DNA of 64,000 nucleotides from Candidatus Competibacteraceae bacterium (GTDB lineage Bacteria; Pseudomonadota; Gammaproteobacteria; Competibacterales; Competibacteraceae). The notes below the pieces were generated by a model. It saw only the letters and a list, made by a program, of their open reading frames with translations. It was not told the DNA's origin and searched no databases. The position numbers and the translations under genes are program-made. Within the stretch, counting starts at the first letter, position 1. Each line of letters begins with the position of its first letter. Positions 39,338-48,574 of the stretch are shown here, piece after piece. The stretch is from positions 1 through 64,000 of the forward strand of contig RXIV01000010.1 in the NCBI GenBank assembly GCA_003989085.1, written 5' to 3'.

Positions 39338-42187
39338 ATGGATACTCTCAAAATACGCGGCGCACGCACCCACAATCTACAAAATATTGATCTTGACCTG
39401 CCCCGCGACCGACTGATCGTCATCACCGGCCTATCCGGTTCCGGCAAATCTTCGCTGGCCTTCGATACGCTCTACGCCGAAGGTCAACGCCGCTATGTCG
39501 AATCACTGTCGGCCTATGCTCGGCAGTTTCTCTCGCTGATGGAAAAGCCTGATGTCGATCATATCGAAGGTCTGTCGCCAGCGATTGCCATTGAACAGAA
39601 ATCCACCTCACACAATCCCCGCTCCACCGTCGGCACGATTACCGAAATTTATGATTACCTGCGGCTGTTGTACGCCCGCGCCGGCATTCCCCGTTGCCCG
39701 GATCACGGCCTTGATCTGGACGCACAGACCGTCAGCCAGATGGTCGATCAGGCACTGGCGTTACCTGAAGGCGAGCGGCTGATGTTGCTGGCCCCAGTAG
39801 TCAAGGAGCGTAAGGGTGAACACGTCAAACTATTACAGGAATTGCAGGCGCAAGGCTTTGTCCGCGCTCGGATTAACGGTGAAATAGTGGAGCTGGACAA
39901 CCCGCCGCCGCTAGATTTGCGCCGCAAGCATAGTATTGAAGTGATCGTGGATCGCTTCAAAGTACGCGGCGATCTCGAACAACGGCTGGCTGAATCATTC
40001 GAAACCGCATTGCGGCTGGGCAGTGGTGTGGCGCGACTGGCGTTTCTCGATGAACCGGCGCGGTCTGATCTGCTGTTTTCCGCCGGTTACGCCTGCCCGG
40101 TGTGCGGCTACAGCCTCAGCGAACTGGAACCCCGGTTGTTCTCGTTCAACAATCCGGCGGGCGCTTGCCCGGACTGCGACGGACTGGGCGTGAAGCCGTT
40201 TTTCGATCCGGAACGGATCGTCCATCCCCACCTGAGTCTGGCGCGGGGCGCGGTGTCGGGCTGGGATCGCAACAACGCCTATGCCTTTTTATTCATCGAA
40301 GGACTGGCGCGGCATTACCGATTCGATCTGAATCAGCCGTTTCAGGAACTGCCACCGCGCATTCACCAGATCATTCTCTATGGCAGCGGCAATGAAGCGA
40401 TCGCCTTCGATCAGGTCAATCCGCGAGGAGAGCCATTTACTCGCCATCGACCGTTTGAAGGCGTTATCGCCAATATGGAGCGTCGCTACCGCGAGACCGA
40501 TTCCAGCCTCATCCGGGAAACGCTCGCCAAATATCTCAATAATCAGCCTTGTCCCTCCTGCCGGGGCGCGCGGCTGACCCGTTCGGCCCGGCATGTCTTC
40601 ATCGCTGGCCGTAGCGTCCCCGAAGTGGTGGCTCTGCCGATTGGCGCGGCCCGCGAGTGGTTTGCCGAACTCCAGTTGCCGGGCCGGCGCGGCGAGATTG
40701 CCGCGCGGATTGTCCGTGAAATCAGCGAACGGCTGGATTTTCTGGTCCAGGTCGGGCTGGATTATCTGAGTCTGGAGCGCAGCGCCGATACCCTGTCCGG
40801 CGGCGAAGCGCAGCGGATTCGGCTGGCGTCGCAAATCGGAGCCGGGCTGGTCGGCGTGCTGTATGTGCTGGATGAGCCATCGATTGGCTTGCACCAGCGC
40901 GACAACGCCCGATTGCTGGCCAGCCTGCGGCGGCTGCGCGATCTGGGCAATACCGTGATCGTCGTGGAACACGATGAAGAGGCGATCCGCACCGCCGATC
41001 AGGTGGTGGACATGGGGCCGGGCGCGGGCATTCACGGCGGGCGGGTGGTGGCGCAAGGAACGCCGGATGCCATTGCACATCATCCCGATTCATTGACCGG
41101 CGCTTATCTGAGTGGGCAGCGACAGATTGCATTACCAAATCAGCGTACTCCGCAGAATCCGAAAAAACAGTTACGCCTGATTGGGGCCACCGGCAATAAT
41201 CTGAAAAATCTGACGGTCGCCATTCCGTTAGGGTTGTTGACCTGCATTACTGGCGTATCCGGCTCTGGCAAATCCACGCTGATTAACGATACCTTATATT
41301 GCTATGCAGCCCGCGATTTAAATGACGCCAATGAATCGCCCGCGCCCTGCAAAGATGTGCTGGGACTGGAGCAGTTAGACAAGGTAGTCAACATCGATCA
41401 AAGTCCGATTGGCCGCACGCCGCGATCTAATCCGGCGACTTACACCGGCTTATTCACCCCAATTCGGGACTTATTCGCCGGAGTGCCGGAATCTCGGGCG
41501 CGAGGTTATTTACCGGGGCGATTCAGTTTCAATGTCAAGGGTGGGCGGTGTGAAGCCTGTCAAGGCGATGGCGTGATTCAGGTGGCGATGCACTTTCTGC
41601 CCGATATTTATGTACCATGCGATCAATGTCATGGCCGGCGCTATAACCGGGAAACGCTGGACATCCGCTACAAGGGCCGCACCATTCATGAGGTGCTGGA
41701 CCTGACCGTCGAGGACGCGCTGACGTTTTATCAGGCCGTGCCGGCGGTAGCCCGCAAGCTGCAAACCCTGGTGGAAGTGGGCTTGAGTTATCTCCGGCTC
41801 GGCCAAAATGCTACGACGCTGTCCGGCGGCGAGGCGCAACGGGTGAAACTGGCCCGCGAATTGTCCAAACGCGACACCGGCCAGACTCTCTACATTCTCG
41901 ATGAACCCACCACTGGGCTGCATTTCCATGACATTGAGCAATTATTAAAAGTGCTGCATGAATTGCGGAATCGCGGCAATACAGTAGTAGTGATTGAACA
42001 CAATCTGGATGTAATTAAAACCGCCGACTGGATCATTGATCTGGGACCAGAAGGCGGTGGGGGGGGGGGTGAAATCGTGGCAATTGGAACGCCGGAACAA
42101 GTAGCGACGCAGCCGAAAAGTCATACCGGGCATTTTCTGGCGGCGGTGCTGGGACGAAAAAATCGCCCTAAGATGGGGCCAAATTAA
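39338..42187 (+). CDS. uvrA: Excinuclease ABC subunit A
   Basis: 949 residues from the ATG at 39338 with the invariant [19 protein letters not shown] beginning; open sequence back to 39065 is not conserved. UvrA is the damage-recognition ATPase of nucleotide excision repair. Two ABC modules are seen, with Walker [10 protein letters not shown] and GVSGSGKST, signatures LSGGEAQRI and LSGGEAQRV, zinc modules CPVC..CPDC and CEAC..CDQC. Near the C-terminus, a run of 11 Gs (42059-42069) encodes a glycine stretch where the family usually reads EGGSGGG or similar. The ribosome site is weak. Confidence 0.96.
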   Translation: MDTLKIRGARTHNLQNIDLDLPRDRLIVITGLSGSGKSSLAFDTLYAEGQRRYVESLSAYARQFLSLMEKPDVDHIEGLSPAIAIEQKSTSHNPRSTVGTITEIYDYLRLLYARAGIPRCPDHGLDLDAQTVSQMVDQALALPEGERLMLLAPVVKERKGEHVKLLQELQAQGFVRARINGEIVELDNPPPLDLRRKHSIEVIVDRFKVRGDLEQRLAESFETALRLGSGVARLAFLDEPARSDLLFSAGYACPVCGYSLSELEPRLFSFNNPAGACPDCDGLGVKPFFDPERIVHPHLSLARGAVSGWDRNNAYAFLFIEGLARHYRFDLNQPFQELPPRIHQIILYGSGNEAIAFDQVNPRGEPFTRHRPFEGVIANMERRYRETDSSLIRETLAKYLNNQPCPSCRGARLTRSARHVFIAGRSVPEVVALPIGAAREWFAELQLPGRRGEIAARIVREISERLDFLVQVGLDYLSLERSADTLSGGEAQRIRLASQIGAGLVGVLYVLDEPSIGLHQRDNARLLASLRRLRDLGNTVIVVEHDEEAIRTADQVVDMGPGAGIHGGRVVAQGTPDAIAHHPDSLTGAYLSGQRQIALPNQRTPQNPKKQLRLIGATGNNLKNLTVAIPLGLLTCITGVSGSGKSTLINDTLYCYAARDLNDANESPAPCKDVLGLEQLDKVVNIDQSPIGRTPRSNPATYTGLFTPIRDLFAGVPESRARGYLPGRFSFNVKGGRCEACQGDGVIQVAMHFLPDIYVPCDQCHGRRYNRETLDIRYKGRTIHEVLDLTVEDALTFYQAVPAVARKLQTLVEVGLSYLRLGQNATTLSGGEAQRVKLARELSKRDTGQTLYILDEPTTGLHFHDIEQLLKVLHELRNRGNTVVVIEHNLDVIKTADWIIDLGPEGGGGGGEIVAIGTPEQVATQPKSHTGHFLAAVLGRKNRPKMGPN
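42059..42069 (+). repeat. Homopolymer of 11 Gs inside uvrA
   Basis: Eleven consecutive Gs lie 39 codons before the uvrA stop, in frame. It replaces the mixed codons normally encoding the GGxGGG loop. Such tracts are prone to replication slippage; a change of one base would alter the last 39 residues. Confidence 0.95.
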
Positions 42188-42263
42188 AAGGGAGACCAAT
42201 CAAATCTATCCTAAACGGGTCATGCGTCTAGCCACAAAATCCCCCATGACACACCTTTTTTCA

Positions 42264-42599
42264 TCACACCATGTTCAATTCCAGCTTGGCCCGCATCGAC
42301 ATTTTTTCTGTGTTCCACGGGGGTTCCCACACCAGATCAACCGTGACTGATTCAATACCGGGAACACTGCGGGCTGCATTCTCTACCCATTCCGGCATCG
42401 CTCCAGCCACCGGACAACCAGGCGCAGTCAGGGTCATTTGAATATCGGCATGACCGGTCAGCGGATCCACATTCAGGCCATAAATCAGCCCCAGTTCATA
42501 AATATCCACTGGAATCTCTGGATCGTAGACATTTTTCAGCGCCTTGATGATTCCAGCCTCCAGTTCACCGACATCCGGTAAGTGCGTCGTCGCAGTCAT
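42264..42599 (-). CDS. sufT: SUF-associated DUF59 protein SufT
   Basis: 111 residues, preceded by GGCAGGAGG. The DUF59 (MIP18-like) fold is shown by LKNVYDPEIPVDIYELGLIY with the DPEIP motif, MTLTAPGCPVAGAMPEWV with the conserved cysteine, and WEPPWNTEKMS. SufT acts in iron-sulfur cluster assembly or carriage and often ends SUF operons. It follows sufU by 14 bases and is the last gene of the operon, convergent with uvrA. Confidence 0.93.
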   Translation of the reverse strand: MTATTHLPDVGELEAGIIKALKNVYDPEIPVDIYELGLIYGLNVDPLTGHADIQMTLTAPGCPVAGAMPEWVENAARSVPGIESVTVDLVWEPPWNTEKMSMRAKLELNMV

Positions 42600-42613
42600 C
42601 TGAATCCTCCTGC

Positions 42614-43057
42614 CTATTCCGTTGCGACCGGCTGTTTATGTTGCTCCAGCGCAGCACGGACGGCATGCCAAGCCAAAGTCGCGCACTTGACCCGGCTCGG
42701 ATAATCGCGCACTCCAGCTAATACACTCAACTTACCCAATCCTTTCGGACATTCGGCATCGGTCGTCACTACCGTATGGAAGGCATCAAACAAATGGTCA
42801 ATTTCGTTAACCGGTTTTCCTTTCAGCGCCTCAGTCATCAATGACGCAGAGGCGCTGGAAATCGCACAGCCAGCCCCTTGAAAGGAAATATCCCGGATCA
42901 CGCCATCATCAATATCCAGAAATACGCTAATCCGGTCGCCACACAACGGATTAACGCCATCGGCATGATGAGTCGGCTGTGGGAGAATTCGGAAATTACG
43001 GGGCCGCTTATTGTGATCGAGGATCACTTCCTGATACAGATCGCGCAAGTCGTTCAT
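42614..43057 (-). CDS. sufU: SufU sulfur acceptor / IscU-like scaffold
   Basis: 147 residues. LYQEVILDHNKRPRNF at the start, VNPLCGDRISVFL, GAGCAISSASASLMTEAL and VKCATLAWHAV supply the three conserved cysteines and the Asp of the family. The extended loop before the last cysteine (LSVLAGVRDYPSRVKC) is typical of SufU rather than IscU. SufU accepts persulfide sulfur from SufS, taking the part SufE plays in E. coli. Its ATG shares one base with the sufS stop (TAATG). Confidence 0.94.
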   Translation of the reverse strand: MNDLRDLYQEVILDHNKRPRNFRILPQPTHHADGVNPLCGDRISVFLDIDDGVIRDISFQGAGCAISSASASLMTEALKGKPVNEIDHLFDAFHTVVTTDAECPKGLGKLSVLAGVRDYPSRVKCATLAWHAVRAALEQHKQPVATE

Positions 43058-44322
43058 TATGCAAATAACTCCTTGACTTTCCAGAGAGCTTTGACCAAAG
43101 CGTCGACTTCATCGCGGCTATTGTAAACCGCAAGCGAAGCCCGCGCCGTAGCGGGAACGCCATACCGTTGCATGACCGGCTGGGCGCAATGATGACCGGC
43201 GCGAATAGCAATGCCCTCCCGGTCGAGAATAGTTCCGATGTCGTGAGGATGGACACCTTGTAGAGTAAACGCTACCAGCGCCGCTTTATCCCGTGCAGTC
43301 CCCATAATAATCAGGCCAGGAATCTCCAACAATTGCGCGGTGGCATAATCCAGCAACTGTTGCTCATGCGCCGCTACTGCATCCAGCCCGATAGCATTCA
43401 ACCAGTCCAGCGCCGCCCCCATTCCAATAACGCCAGCAATATTCGGCGTTCCCGCCTCGAATTTATTAGGCAGGTCGGCATATTCAGTTTTCTCAAACGT
43501 GACCACACTGATCATGTCTCCGCCACCTTGATAGGGCGGCATCGCGTCCAACAGCGCCTGCTTGCCATACAGTACACCGACGCCGCTAGGTCCATACAAT
43601 TTGTGGCCGGAAAAAGCGTAAAAATCGCAATCCAGATTCTGCACATCCACTGTCAAATGGGGAACAGACTGCGCCCCGTCGACTAATGTTGGAACGCCAC
43701 GAGCATGAGCCAAATCAACCATCATCTTAACCGGGTTAATAGTGCCCAGCGCATTGGAGATGTGAACAAATGCTGCTAGTTTGACCCGGCCGCTATTCAA
43801 CAATCGCTCGTATTCCTCCAGAATCAATTCGCCAGTATCAGTAAATGGCGCCACCTTCAATACTGCCCCCATGCGATCGCACAGCAATTGCCAAGGGACG
43901 ATATTAGAATGATGCTCCATACCAGTAATAATGATTTCGTCACCCGCTTTTACCGCACTGCCGCCAAAACTGCTGGCAACCAGATTGATGCTTTCCGTGG
44001 TGTTACGGGTAAAAATAATCTCCTGGGTGCTGGCTGCATTAAGAAATGCCCGAACTTTCTCCCGCGCTCCCTCATAGGCCATTGTCGATCGTTCCGACAG
44101 CAGATGAACGCCACGATGAATATTGGCGTAATAACCGCTGTAACATTCGCTGATGGCGTCAATCACCGCTTTCGGTTTTTGCACCGAGGCCGCGTTATCC
44201 AGATAAACCAGTGACTTACCATGAATCCGCTGCCGCAGAATCGGAAAATCGGCGCGAATGCTGGTTAAATCCAGTTCAGTCTTGTCGGCAGGCGCAATAG
44301 TCAATGCAGGCAAGGCGCTCAT
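43057..44322 (-). CDS. sufS: Cysteine desulfurase SufS
   Basis: 421 residues. PLP enzyme taking sulfur from cysteine to SufU. YLDNAASVQKPKAVIDAI, TRNTTESINLVASSFGG, the cofactor lysine region FYAFSGHKLYGPSGVGVLYG and the catalytic cysteine in IRAGHHCAQPVMQRYG are as in class II desulfurases. It follows sufD by three bases and is directly joined to sufU. Confidence 0.97.
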   Translation of the reverse strand: MSALPALTIAPADKTELDLTSIRADFPILRQRIHGKSLVYLDNAASVQKPKAVIDAISECYSGYYANIHRGVHLLSERSTMAYEGAREKVRAFLNAASTQEIIFTRNTTESINLVASSFGGSAVKAGDEIIITGMEHHSNIVPWQLLCDRMGAVLKVAPFTDTGELILEEYERLLNSGRVKLAAFVHISNALGTINPVKMMVDLAHARGVPTLVDGAQSVPHLTVDVQNLDCDFYAFSGHKLYGPSGVGVLYGKQALLDAMPPYQGGGDMISVVTFEKTEYADLPNKFEAGTPNIAGVIGMGAALDWLNAIGLDAVAAHEQQLLDYATAQLLEIPGLIIMGTARDKAALVAFTLQGVHPHDIGTILDREGIAIRAGHHCAQPVMQRYGVPATARASLAVYNSRDEVDALVKALWKVKELFA

Positions 44323-44325
44323 TCG

Positions 44326-45633
44326 TTAATTCCCCTCAATGCTATCCAGCCCCAGCCATACAGCCAGCAACCGAGCTAAGCGCTCACGCAATGGCGCTAA
44401 GATAATTCGATTGAGACTATCATTAGCGAAAGCATGAACCAGCAAAGCACGGGCCTGAATAACCGGAATTCCTCTCGCGCGGAGATAAAACTCGGCGTCC
44501 GGATCGAGAAACCCGGTACTGGAACCATGTCCACATTTCACATCGTCGGCCAAAATTTCCAGCCGGGGGTTAGAGTGGGCTTTAGCCTGCCTGGACAACA
44601 ATAAATTACGGCTCGTCTGGCGAGCGTCAGTCTTCTGAGCATGTGGCCGGACGTGAATCATGCCGTCAAACACTGCCCGCGCAGCGCCATCCAGCACACT
44701 CTTGAAGACCTGTTCACTGGTTCCGTGTGGCTGAGTGTGCTCGACGCGAAGGTGACAATCACCAGTCTGGTTTTCCTGACCCAAGGTCAAGCCATTAAGA
44801 AGGCATCCAGCATGTTCGCCATCCAGCAGCACCTCCAAATCAGTACGGCCCAATTGCCCACCACTGGAGAATAAATGCAGATGAGCCTGACTCGCACGGG
44901 ATTGATGAACCCGAATTCCACCGAGATGAAACGCCTGAAGCGACTCTTCCTGAACCTGGTGATAGTGCAGCACTGCACTACTGCCCAACTGTAACTCGGC
45001 TAATGGCGCATTCAGAGAACGGCCCTGCCCCTGGTATTCAACAACGACGGTTGCCTGCGCTCCATCCTCCAGCGCCAGCAACAGGCGCGGATAAACCGCC
45101 ATGTCACCGCCAGTCGTATAAAAGACCAAGTGAATCGGCTCTTTAATCACTGTCCCTTGTGGTACATAAACGAATGCGCCATCCTCCCAGAACGCCGTAT
45201 TCAATGCGGCAAATGGATGGGACTGTAAACCAGGCAATGAGTCAAGAACAGATGAGATTCTGTCAGAGTGGCTTAATAACGCTTGGCTAAAATTGCTAAC
45301 AATCGCCCGATCTGGTAATGGCTGCATTGGTGATAAGCTGGGCGCAAAGTAACCATTAACAAAGACTCGTCGGTGAGTTGTGGTTTCCAGCGCAGGCAAT
45401 GTGATGGCGTCAATCAACGCATTACTTGGCCGTTGCAAAGCTAATGCTTGCAACGCGGCAAGATCAGTGAATCGCCAGGCTTCCTGACGGCGGGTTGGCC
45501 AGCCGAGAGTCTCAAACCGAGCGAATGCTGCACGGCGCAATCGAGCAATAGCATCCGGCTCACGACGCTCCGTCATAAACGCGGCAAAGGCCTGGTAGTA
45601 CGGGTCGGAAAACAGTGGAGCGATGGCAGTCAT
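44326..45633 (-). CDS. sufD: Fe-S cluster assembly protein SufD
   Basis: 435 residues. SufD forms the SufBC2D scaffold complex. The central beta-helix and the C-terminal KCGHGSSTGFLDPDAEFYLR stretch, with the conserved cysteine and histidine, are characteristic, as is the N-terminal GWPTRRQEAWRFTDLAAL. It sits between sufC (12-base gap) and sufS (3-base gap). Confidence 0.96.
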   Translation of the reverse strand: MTAIAPLFSDPYYQAFAAFMTERREPDAIARLRRAAFARFETLGWPTRRQEAWRFTDLAALQALALQRPSNALIDAITLPALETTTHRRVFVNGYFAPSLSPMQPLPDRAIVSNFSQALLSHSDRISSVLDSLPGLQSHPFAALNTAFWEDGAFVYVPQGTVIKEPIHLVFYTTGGDMAVYPRLLLALEDGAQATVVVEYQGQGRSLNAPLAELQLGSSAVLHYHQVQEESLQAFHLGGIRVHQSRASQAHLHLFSSGGQLGRTDLEVLLDGEHAGCLLNGLTLGQENQTGDCHLRVEHTQPHGTSEQVFKSVLDGAARAVFDGMIHVRPHAQKTDARQTSRNLLLSRQAKAHSNPRLEILADDVKCGHGSSTGFLDPDAEFYLRARGIPVIQARALLVHAFANDSLNRIILAPLRERLARLLAVWLGLDSIEGN

Positions 45634-45645
45634 GGCAGGTCTCTC

Positions 45646-46413
45646 TCAGGCCGCCCGGCGAGCGCGACCCGGTTCCTCGTTGTATAGCGCATAGCCTTGT
45701 TGCTCCAGTTCTACCGCCAGTTCCTTACCACCGGAACGGGCAATACGGCCATTGACTAATACATGCACATAATCCGGTACGATATAATCCAGCAGCCGCT
45801 GATAATGCGTAATCACCAGAAAGCCGCGCTCTGGACTCCGCAAAGCATTCACGCCATCAGCAACAACTCTCAGGGCATCAATATCCAGTCCTGAATCTGT
45901 TTCGTCCATAACGGCAAAGCGTGGCTGCAACACCGCCATTTGAAACACTTCATTACGTTTTTTCTCACCGCCGGAGAAGCCTTCATTGACAGAACGCTTG
46001 AGCATGGACTCATCCATTTTGACCAACTCCATCCGTTCATGGATCAAATCCCAGAAGTCCATTGCATCGACTGATGGCTCGCCACGATATTTACGCACTG
46101 CGTTCACAGCAGCCTTAAGGAAATAAAGATTGGCGACGCCGGGGATTTCAACCGGGTACTGGAAGGCTAGAAACAGACCCTCACAAGCACGAGTCTCCGG
46201 ATCCATCTCTAACAGGTTCTTTCCGTCGAAGAAGATGTCGCCTTCGGTGACGACATAGCCCTCACGCCCAGCAATGACATTAGCCAGTGTACTCTTACCA
46301 GAGCCATTTGGCCCCATGATGGCATGAGTCTCACCAGGACGGATAATGAGGTCGATGCCGTTAAGAATTTCGCGGCCTTCGACTGTAGCGTGTAGATTGC
46401 GGATTTCCAGCAT
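45646..46413 (-). CDS. sufC: Fe-S cluster assembly ATPase SufC
   Basis: 255 residues. ABC-type ATPase of the SufBC2D complex. Walker A is MGPNGSGKSTLANVIAG, the signature region NEGFSGGEKKRNEVFQMAVL, Walker B FAVMDETDSGLDIDALRVVA, and ITHYQRLLDYIVPDYVHVL follows; the D-E-T-D-S-G-L-D form is specific to SufC. Third gene of the operon, 39 bases after sufB. Confidence 0.97.
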   Translation of the reverse strand: MLEIRNLHATVEGREILNGIDLIIRPGETHAIMGPNGSGKSTLANVIAGREGYVVTEGDIFFDGKNLLEMDPETRACEGLFLAFQYPVEIPGVANLYFLKAAVNAVRKYRGEPSVDAMDFWDLIHERMELVKMDESMLKRSVNEGFSGGEKKRNEVFQMAVLQPRFAVMDETDSGLDIDALRVVADGVNALRSPERGFLVITHYQRLLDYIVPDYVHVLVNGRIARSGGKELAVELEQQGYALYNEEPGRARRAA

Positions 46414-46452
46414 GAGTGGTTGATTCCTTTGATCTTGAATCTCTAAATCTTC

Positions 46453-47901
46453 TTAGCCGACACTACCTTCCAGCTTCAACTCAATCAGTTTCTGCGCCTC
46501 AACAGCGAATTCCATTGGTAATTCCTTGAATACTTCCTTGCAGAAACCATTGACAATCAGACTCACTGCGTCCTCAGCGCTGATGCCGCGTTGTCGGCAA
46601 TAAAAAAGCTGGTCTTCACTAATTTTTGAGGTACTGGCTTCATGCGCCACTTGGGCACTCGGATTCTGCACCTCAATATAAGGAAAGGTATGGGCGCCGC
46701 ATTGATCGCCTATCAGTAGCGAATCGCACTGTGAATGATTACGAGCGCCCTCAGCAGTGGGCATGATTTTTACCAGTCCACGATAGGCGTTTTGTCCATG
46801 ACCCGCAGAAATACCCTTGGAGACAATGGTACTGTGGGTATTCTTGCCGATATGGATCATCTTGGTGCCAGTATCGGCCTGCTGATAATCACGGGTAATC
46901 GCGACTGAATAAAACTCACCGACTGAATTATCACCGCGTAACACACAACTGGGGTATTTCCAGGTAATGGCTGAACCAGTTTCAACCTGCGTCCAGGAAA
47001 TCTTGGAATCGTGGCCCTTGCATAAGCCGCGTTTAGTGACGAAGTTGTAAATACCGCCACGTCCTTCGGCATCGCCTGGATACCAATTCTGCACCGTGGA
47101 GTATTTAATCGTTGCATGATCCAGCGCTACCAACTCCACTACTGCGGCATGGAGTTGATTTTCATCACGCTGCGGCGCAGTACATCCTTCCAGATACGAC
47201 ACATAAGCGCCTTCATCGGCAATAATCAGCGTCCGTTCAAATTGCCCGGTATTGCTGGCGTTAATACGGAAATAGGTGGACAACTCCATCGGACAGCGCA
47301 CGCCCGGCGGGATATAAACAAACGAACCATCAGAAAACACGGCGGAATTAAGCGTAGCGTAGTAATTATCACGGTACGGCACGACAGAACCAAGATATTG
47401 CCGCACCAGTTCGGGATATTCGCGCACTGCTTCAGAGAACGAACAGAAGATGATGCCGAGTTCCGCCAGTTTACCTTTATAGCTGGTCGCTACCGAAACT
47501 GAATCAAATACGGCGTCCACCGCCACGCCTGCTAAAATGGCTTGTTCAGCCAGTGGAATGCCCAGTTTTTCATAGGTGCGGCGCAATTCTGGATCAATCT
47601 CATCCAGACTTTTCGGCCCCTCGCTTTTCTGCTTGGGTGCGGCGTAATAGGAAATAGCCTGGTAGTCAATGGGTGGATAATGGACTCGTGCCCACTGTGG
47701 TTGCTGTTGAGTTAACCAATGCCTGAACGCCGTCAATCGCCACTCCAGCAACCAGTCCGGCTCCTGCTTCTTGGCCGAAATCAGCCGCACCACGTCCTCA
47801 TTCAACCCCGGCGGCATGGTTTCCTGTTCAATGTCAGTGACAAAGCCGTATTGGTAATCGCTGTCAGCGAGGCGTTCGAGCGTTTCGGTACTGTCAGTCA
47901 T
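46453..47901 (-). CDS. sufB: Fe-S cluster assembly protein SufB
   Basis: 482 residues. Core scaffold subunit on which clusters form with Suf[21 protein letters not shown] opens it, then [40 protein letters not shown] with the catalytic cysteine, [20 protein letters not shown] and [20 protein letters not shown]. It lies 30 bases after the Rrf2 regulator gene and heads the structural genes of the operon. Confidence 0.98.
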   Translation of the reverse strand: MTDSTETLERLADSDYQYGFVTDIEQETMPPGLNEDVVRLISAKKQEPDWLLEWRLTAFRHWLTQQQPQWARVHYPPIDYQAISYYAAPKQKSEGPKSLDEIDPELRRTYEKLGIPLAEQAILAGVAVDAVFDSVSVATSYKGKLAELGIIFCSFSEAVREYPELVRQYLGSVVPYRDNYYATLNSAVFSDGSFVYIPPGVRCPMELSTYFRINASNTGQFERTLIIADEGAYVSYLEGCTAPQRDENQLHAAVVELVALDHATIKYSTVQNWYPGDAEGRGGIYNFVTKRGLCKGHDSKISWTQVETGSAITWKYPSCVLRGDNSVGEFYSVAITRDYQQADTGTKMIHIGKNTHSTIVSKGISAGHGQNAYRGLVKIMPTAEGARNHSQCDSLLIGDQCGAHTFPYIEVQNPSAQVAHEASTSKISEDQLFYCRQRGISAEDAVSLIVNGFCKEVFKELPMEFAVEAQKLIELKLEGSVG

Positions 47902-47931
47902 AGCAGGATTCCTGGGGCGAAAAACGGCAAT

Positions 47932-48408
47932 TCAAACCGGTCGGCCAGCAATCTGGCCGGCCATTGCCCGATGAAGGGGATGAAAATGCAGCGGTTGCAG
48001 CGGATCCGGATGGCTCATCTCCACCAGACTCACGCTTTGCAGGGCGGCGTGAATGGCCCGGTTAATACGCGACCAATGTCCGCTGACCTCGCAATGCTCC
48101 ATCCGGGCGCAACCGTCATGGGACTCGTCGCTGCATTCTGTAATGGCGAGGGGGCCTTCCAGAGCACCGATGATGTCGGCAGCGGAAATCTCTGTCGCTG
48201 GCCGCGCCAACTGGTAACCGCCCTGTACACCGCGCAGCGAAGCCAGCAACCCGGCGCGCGCCAGCGCTTTGAGAATTTTGCTGACCATCGGCAGCGGCAA
48301 GCGGCGCTGCTGTGCGAGAAGCGCGGCGCTGCGCGGTTGACCTTCCGCCTGCGCCAGCGCGGTCATCAGCACAATGCCGTAATCGGCTTCCCGGGTAATG
48401 CGAATCAT
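47932..48408 (-). CDS. Rrf2-family regulator of the SUF operon
   Basis: 158 residues, preceded by AAGGAGCGACCG. The N-terminal winged helix MIRITREADYGIVLMTALAQ, VSKILKALARAGLLASLRGV and QGGYQLARPATEISAADIIG are typical of Rrf2 proteins. Cysteines C92, C100 and C106 (ECSDESHDGCARMEHC) would hold an Fe-S cluster, as in IscR and SUF-type regulators. It probably senses cluster status and represses its own operon at the 48437-48451 palindrome. The gene leads sufBCDSUT. The C-terminal tail after 130 is longer than in IscR and rich in His and Pro. Confidence 0.92.
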   Translation of the reverse strand: MIRITREADYGIVLMTALAQAEGQPRSAALLAQQRRLPLPMVSKILKALARAGLLASLRGVQGGYQLARPATEISAADIIGALEGPLAITECSDESHDGCARMEHCEVSGHWSRINRAIHAALQSVSLVEMSHPDPLQPLHFHPLHRAMAGQIAGRPV

Positions 48409-48436
48409 CGGTCGCTCCTTGGGTCCGGCTTAATCA

Positions 48437-48451
48437 GTACTGGATTAGTAC
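48437..48451. promoter_or_regulatory. Operator of the SUF operon
   Basis: GTACT and AGTAC flank GGATT, giving a 15-bp palindrome with weaker outer symmetry (AATC..GATT). The GxACT-N5-AGTxC plan resembles the GACT-N5-AGTC core of IscR type 1 sites. It falls just downstream of the predicted start, so binding would repress. Confidence 0.65.
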
Positions 48452-48462
48452 GATTTGCGGTT

Positions 48463-48491
48463 AGCATAATTCCAAACCGGGCGATTGCCAA
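48463..48491 (-). promoter_or_regulatory. Sigma70-type promoter of the SUF operon
   Basis: On the minus strand TTGGCA (48491-48486), 17 bases and TATGCT (48468-48463). Transcription would start near 48456, about 48 bases before the regulator ATG. Confidence 0.7.
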
Positions 48492-48574
48492 GGGGTAGCG
48501 AGTTTGAATGTTCCCGGCCCGGTCAAGGCCGCTGCAACATATTATAAATAAATAACTTTTAAGAGGCGGCGTTC

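Noticed and set aside
42219..42261. Terminator between uvrA and sufT
   Set aside because: GTCATG and CATGAC could pair and six Ts follow, but the stem is only 6 bp with a 20-base loop and five bases before the Ts.
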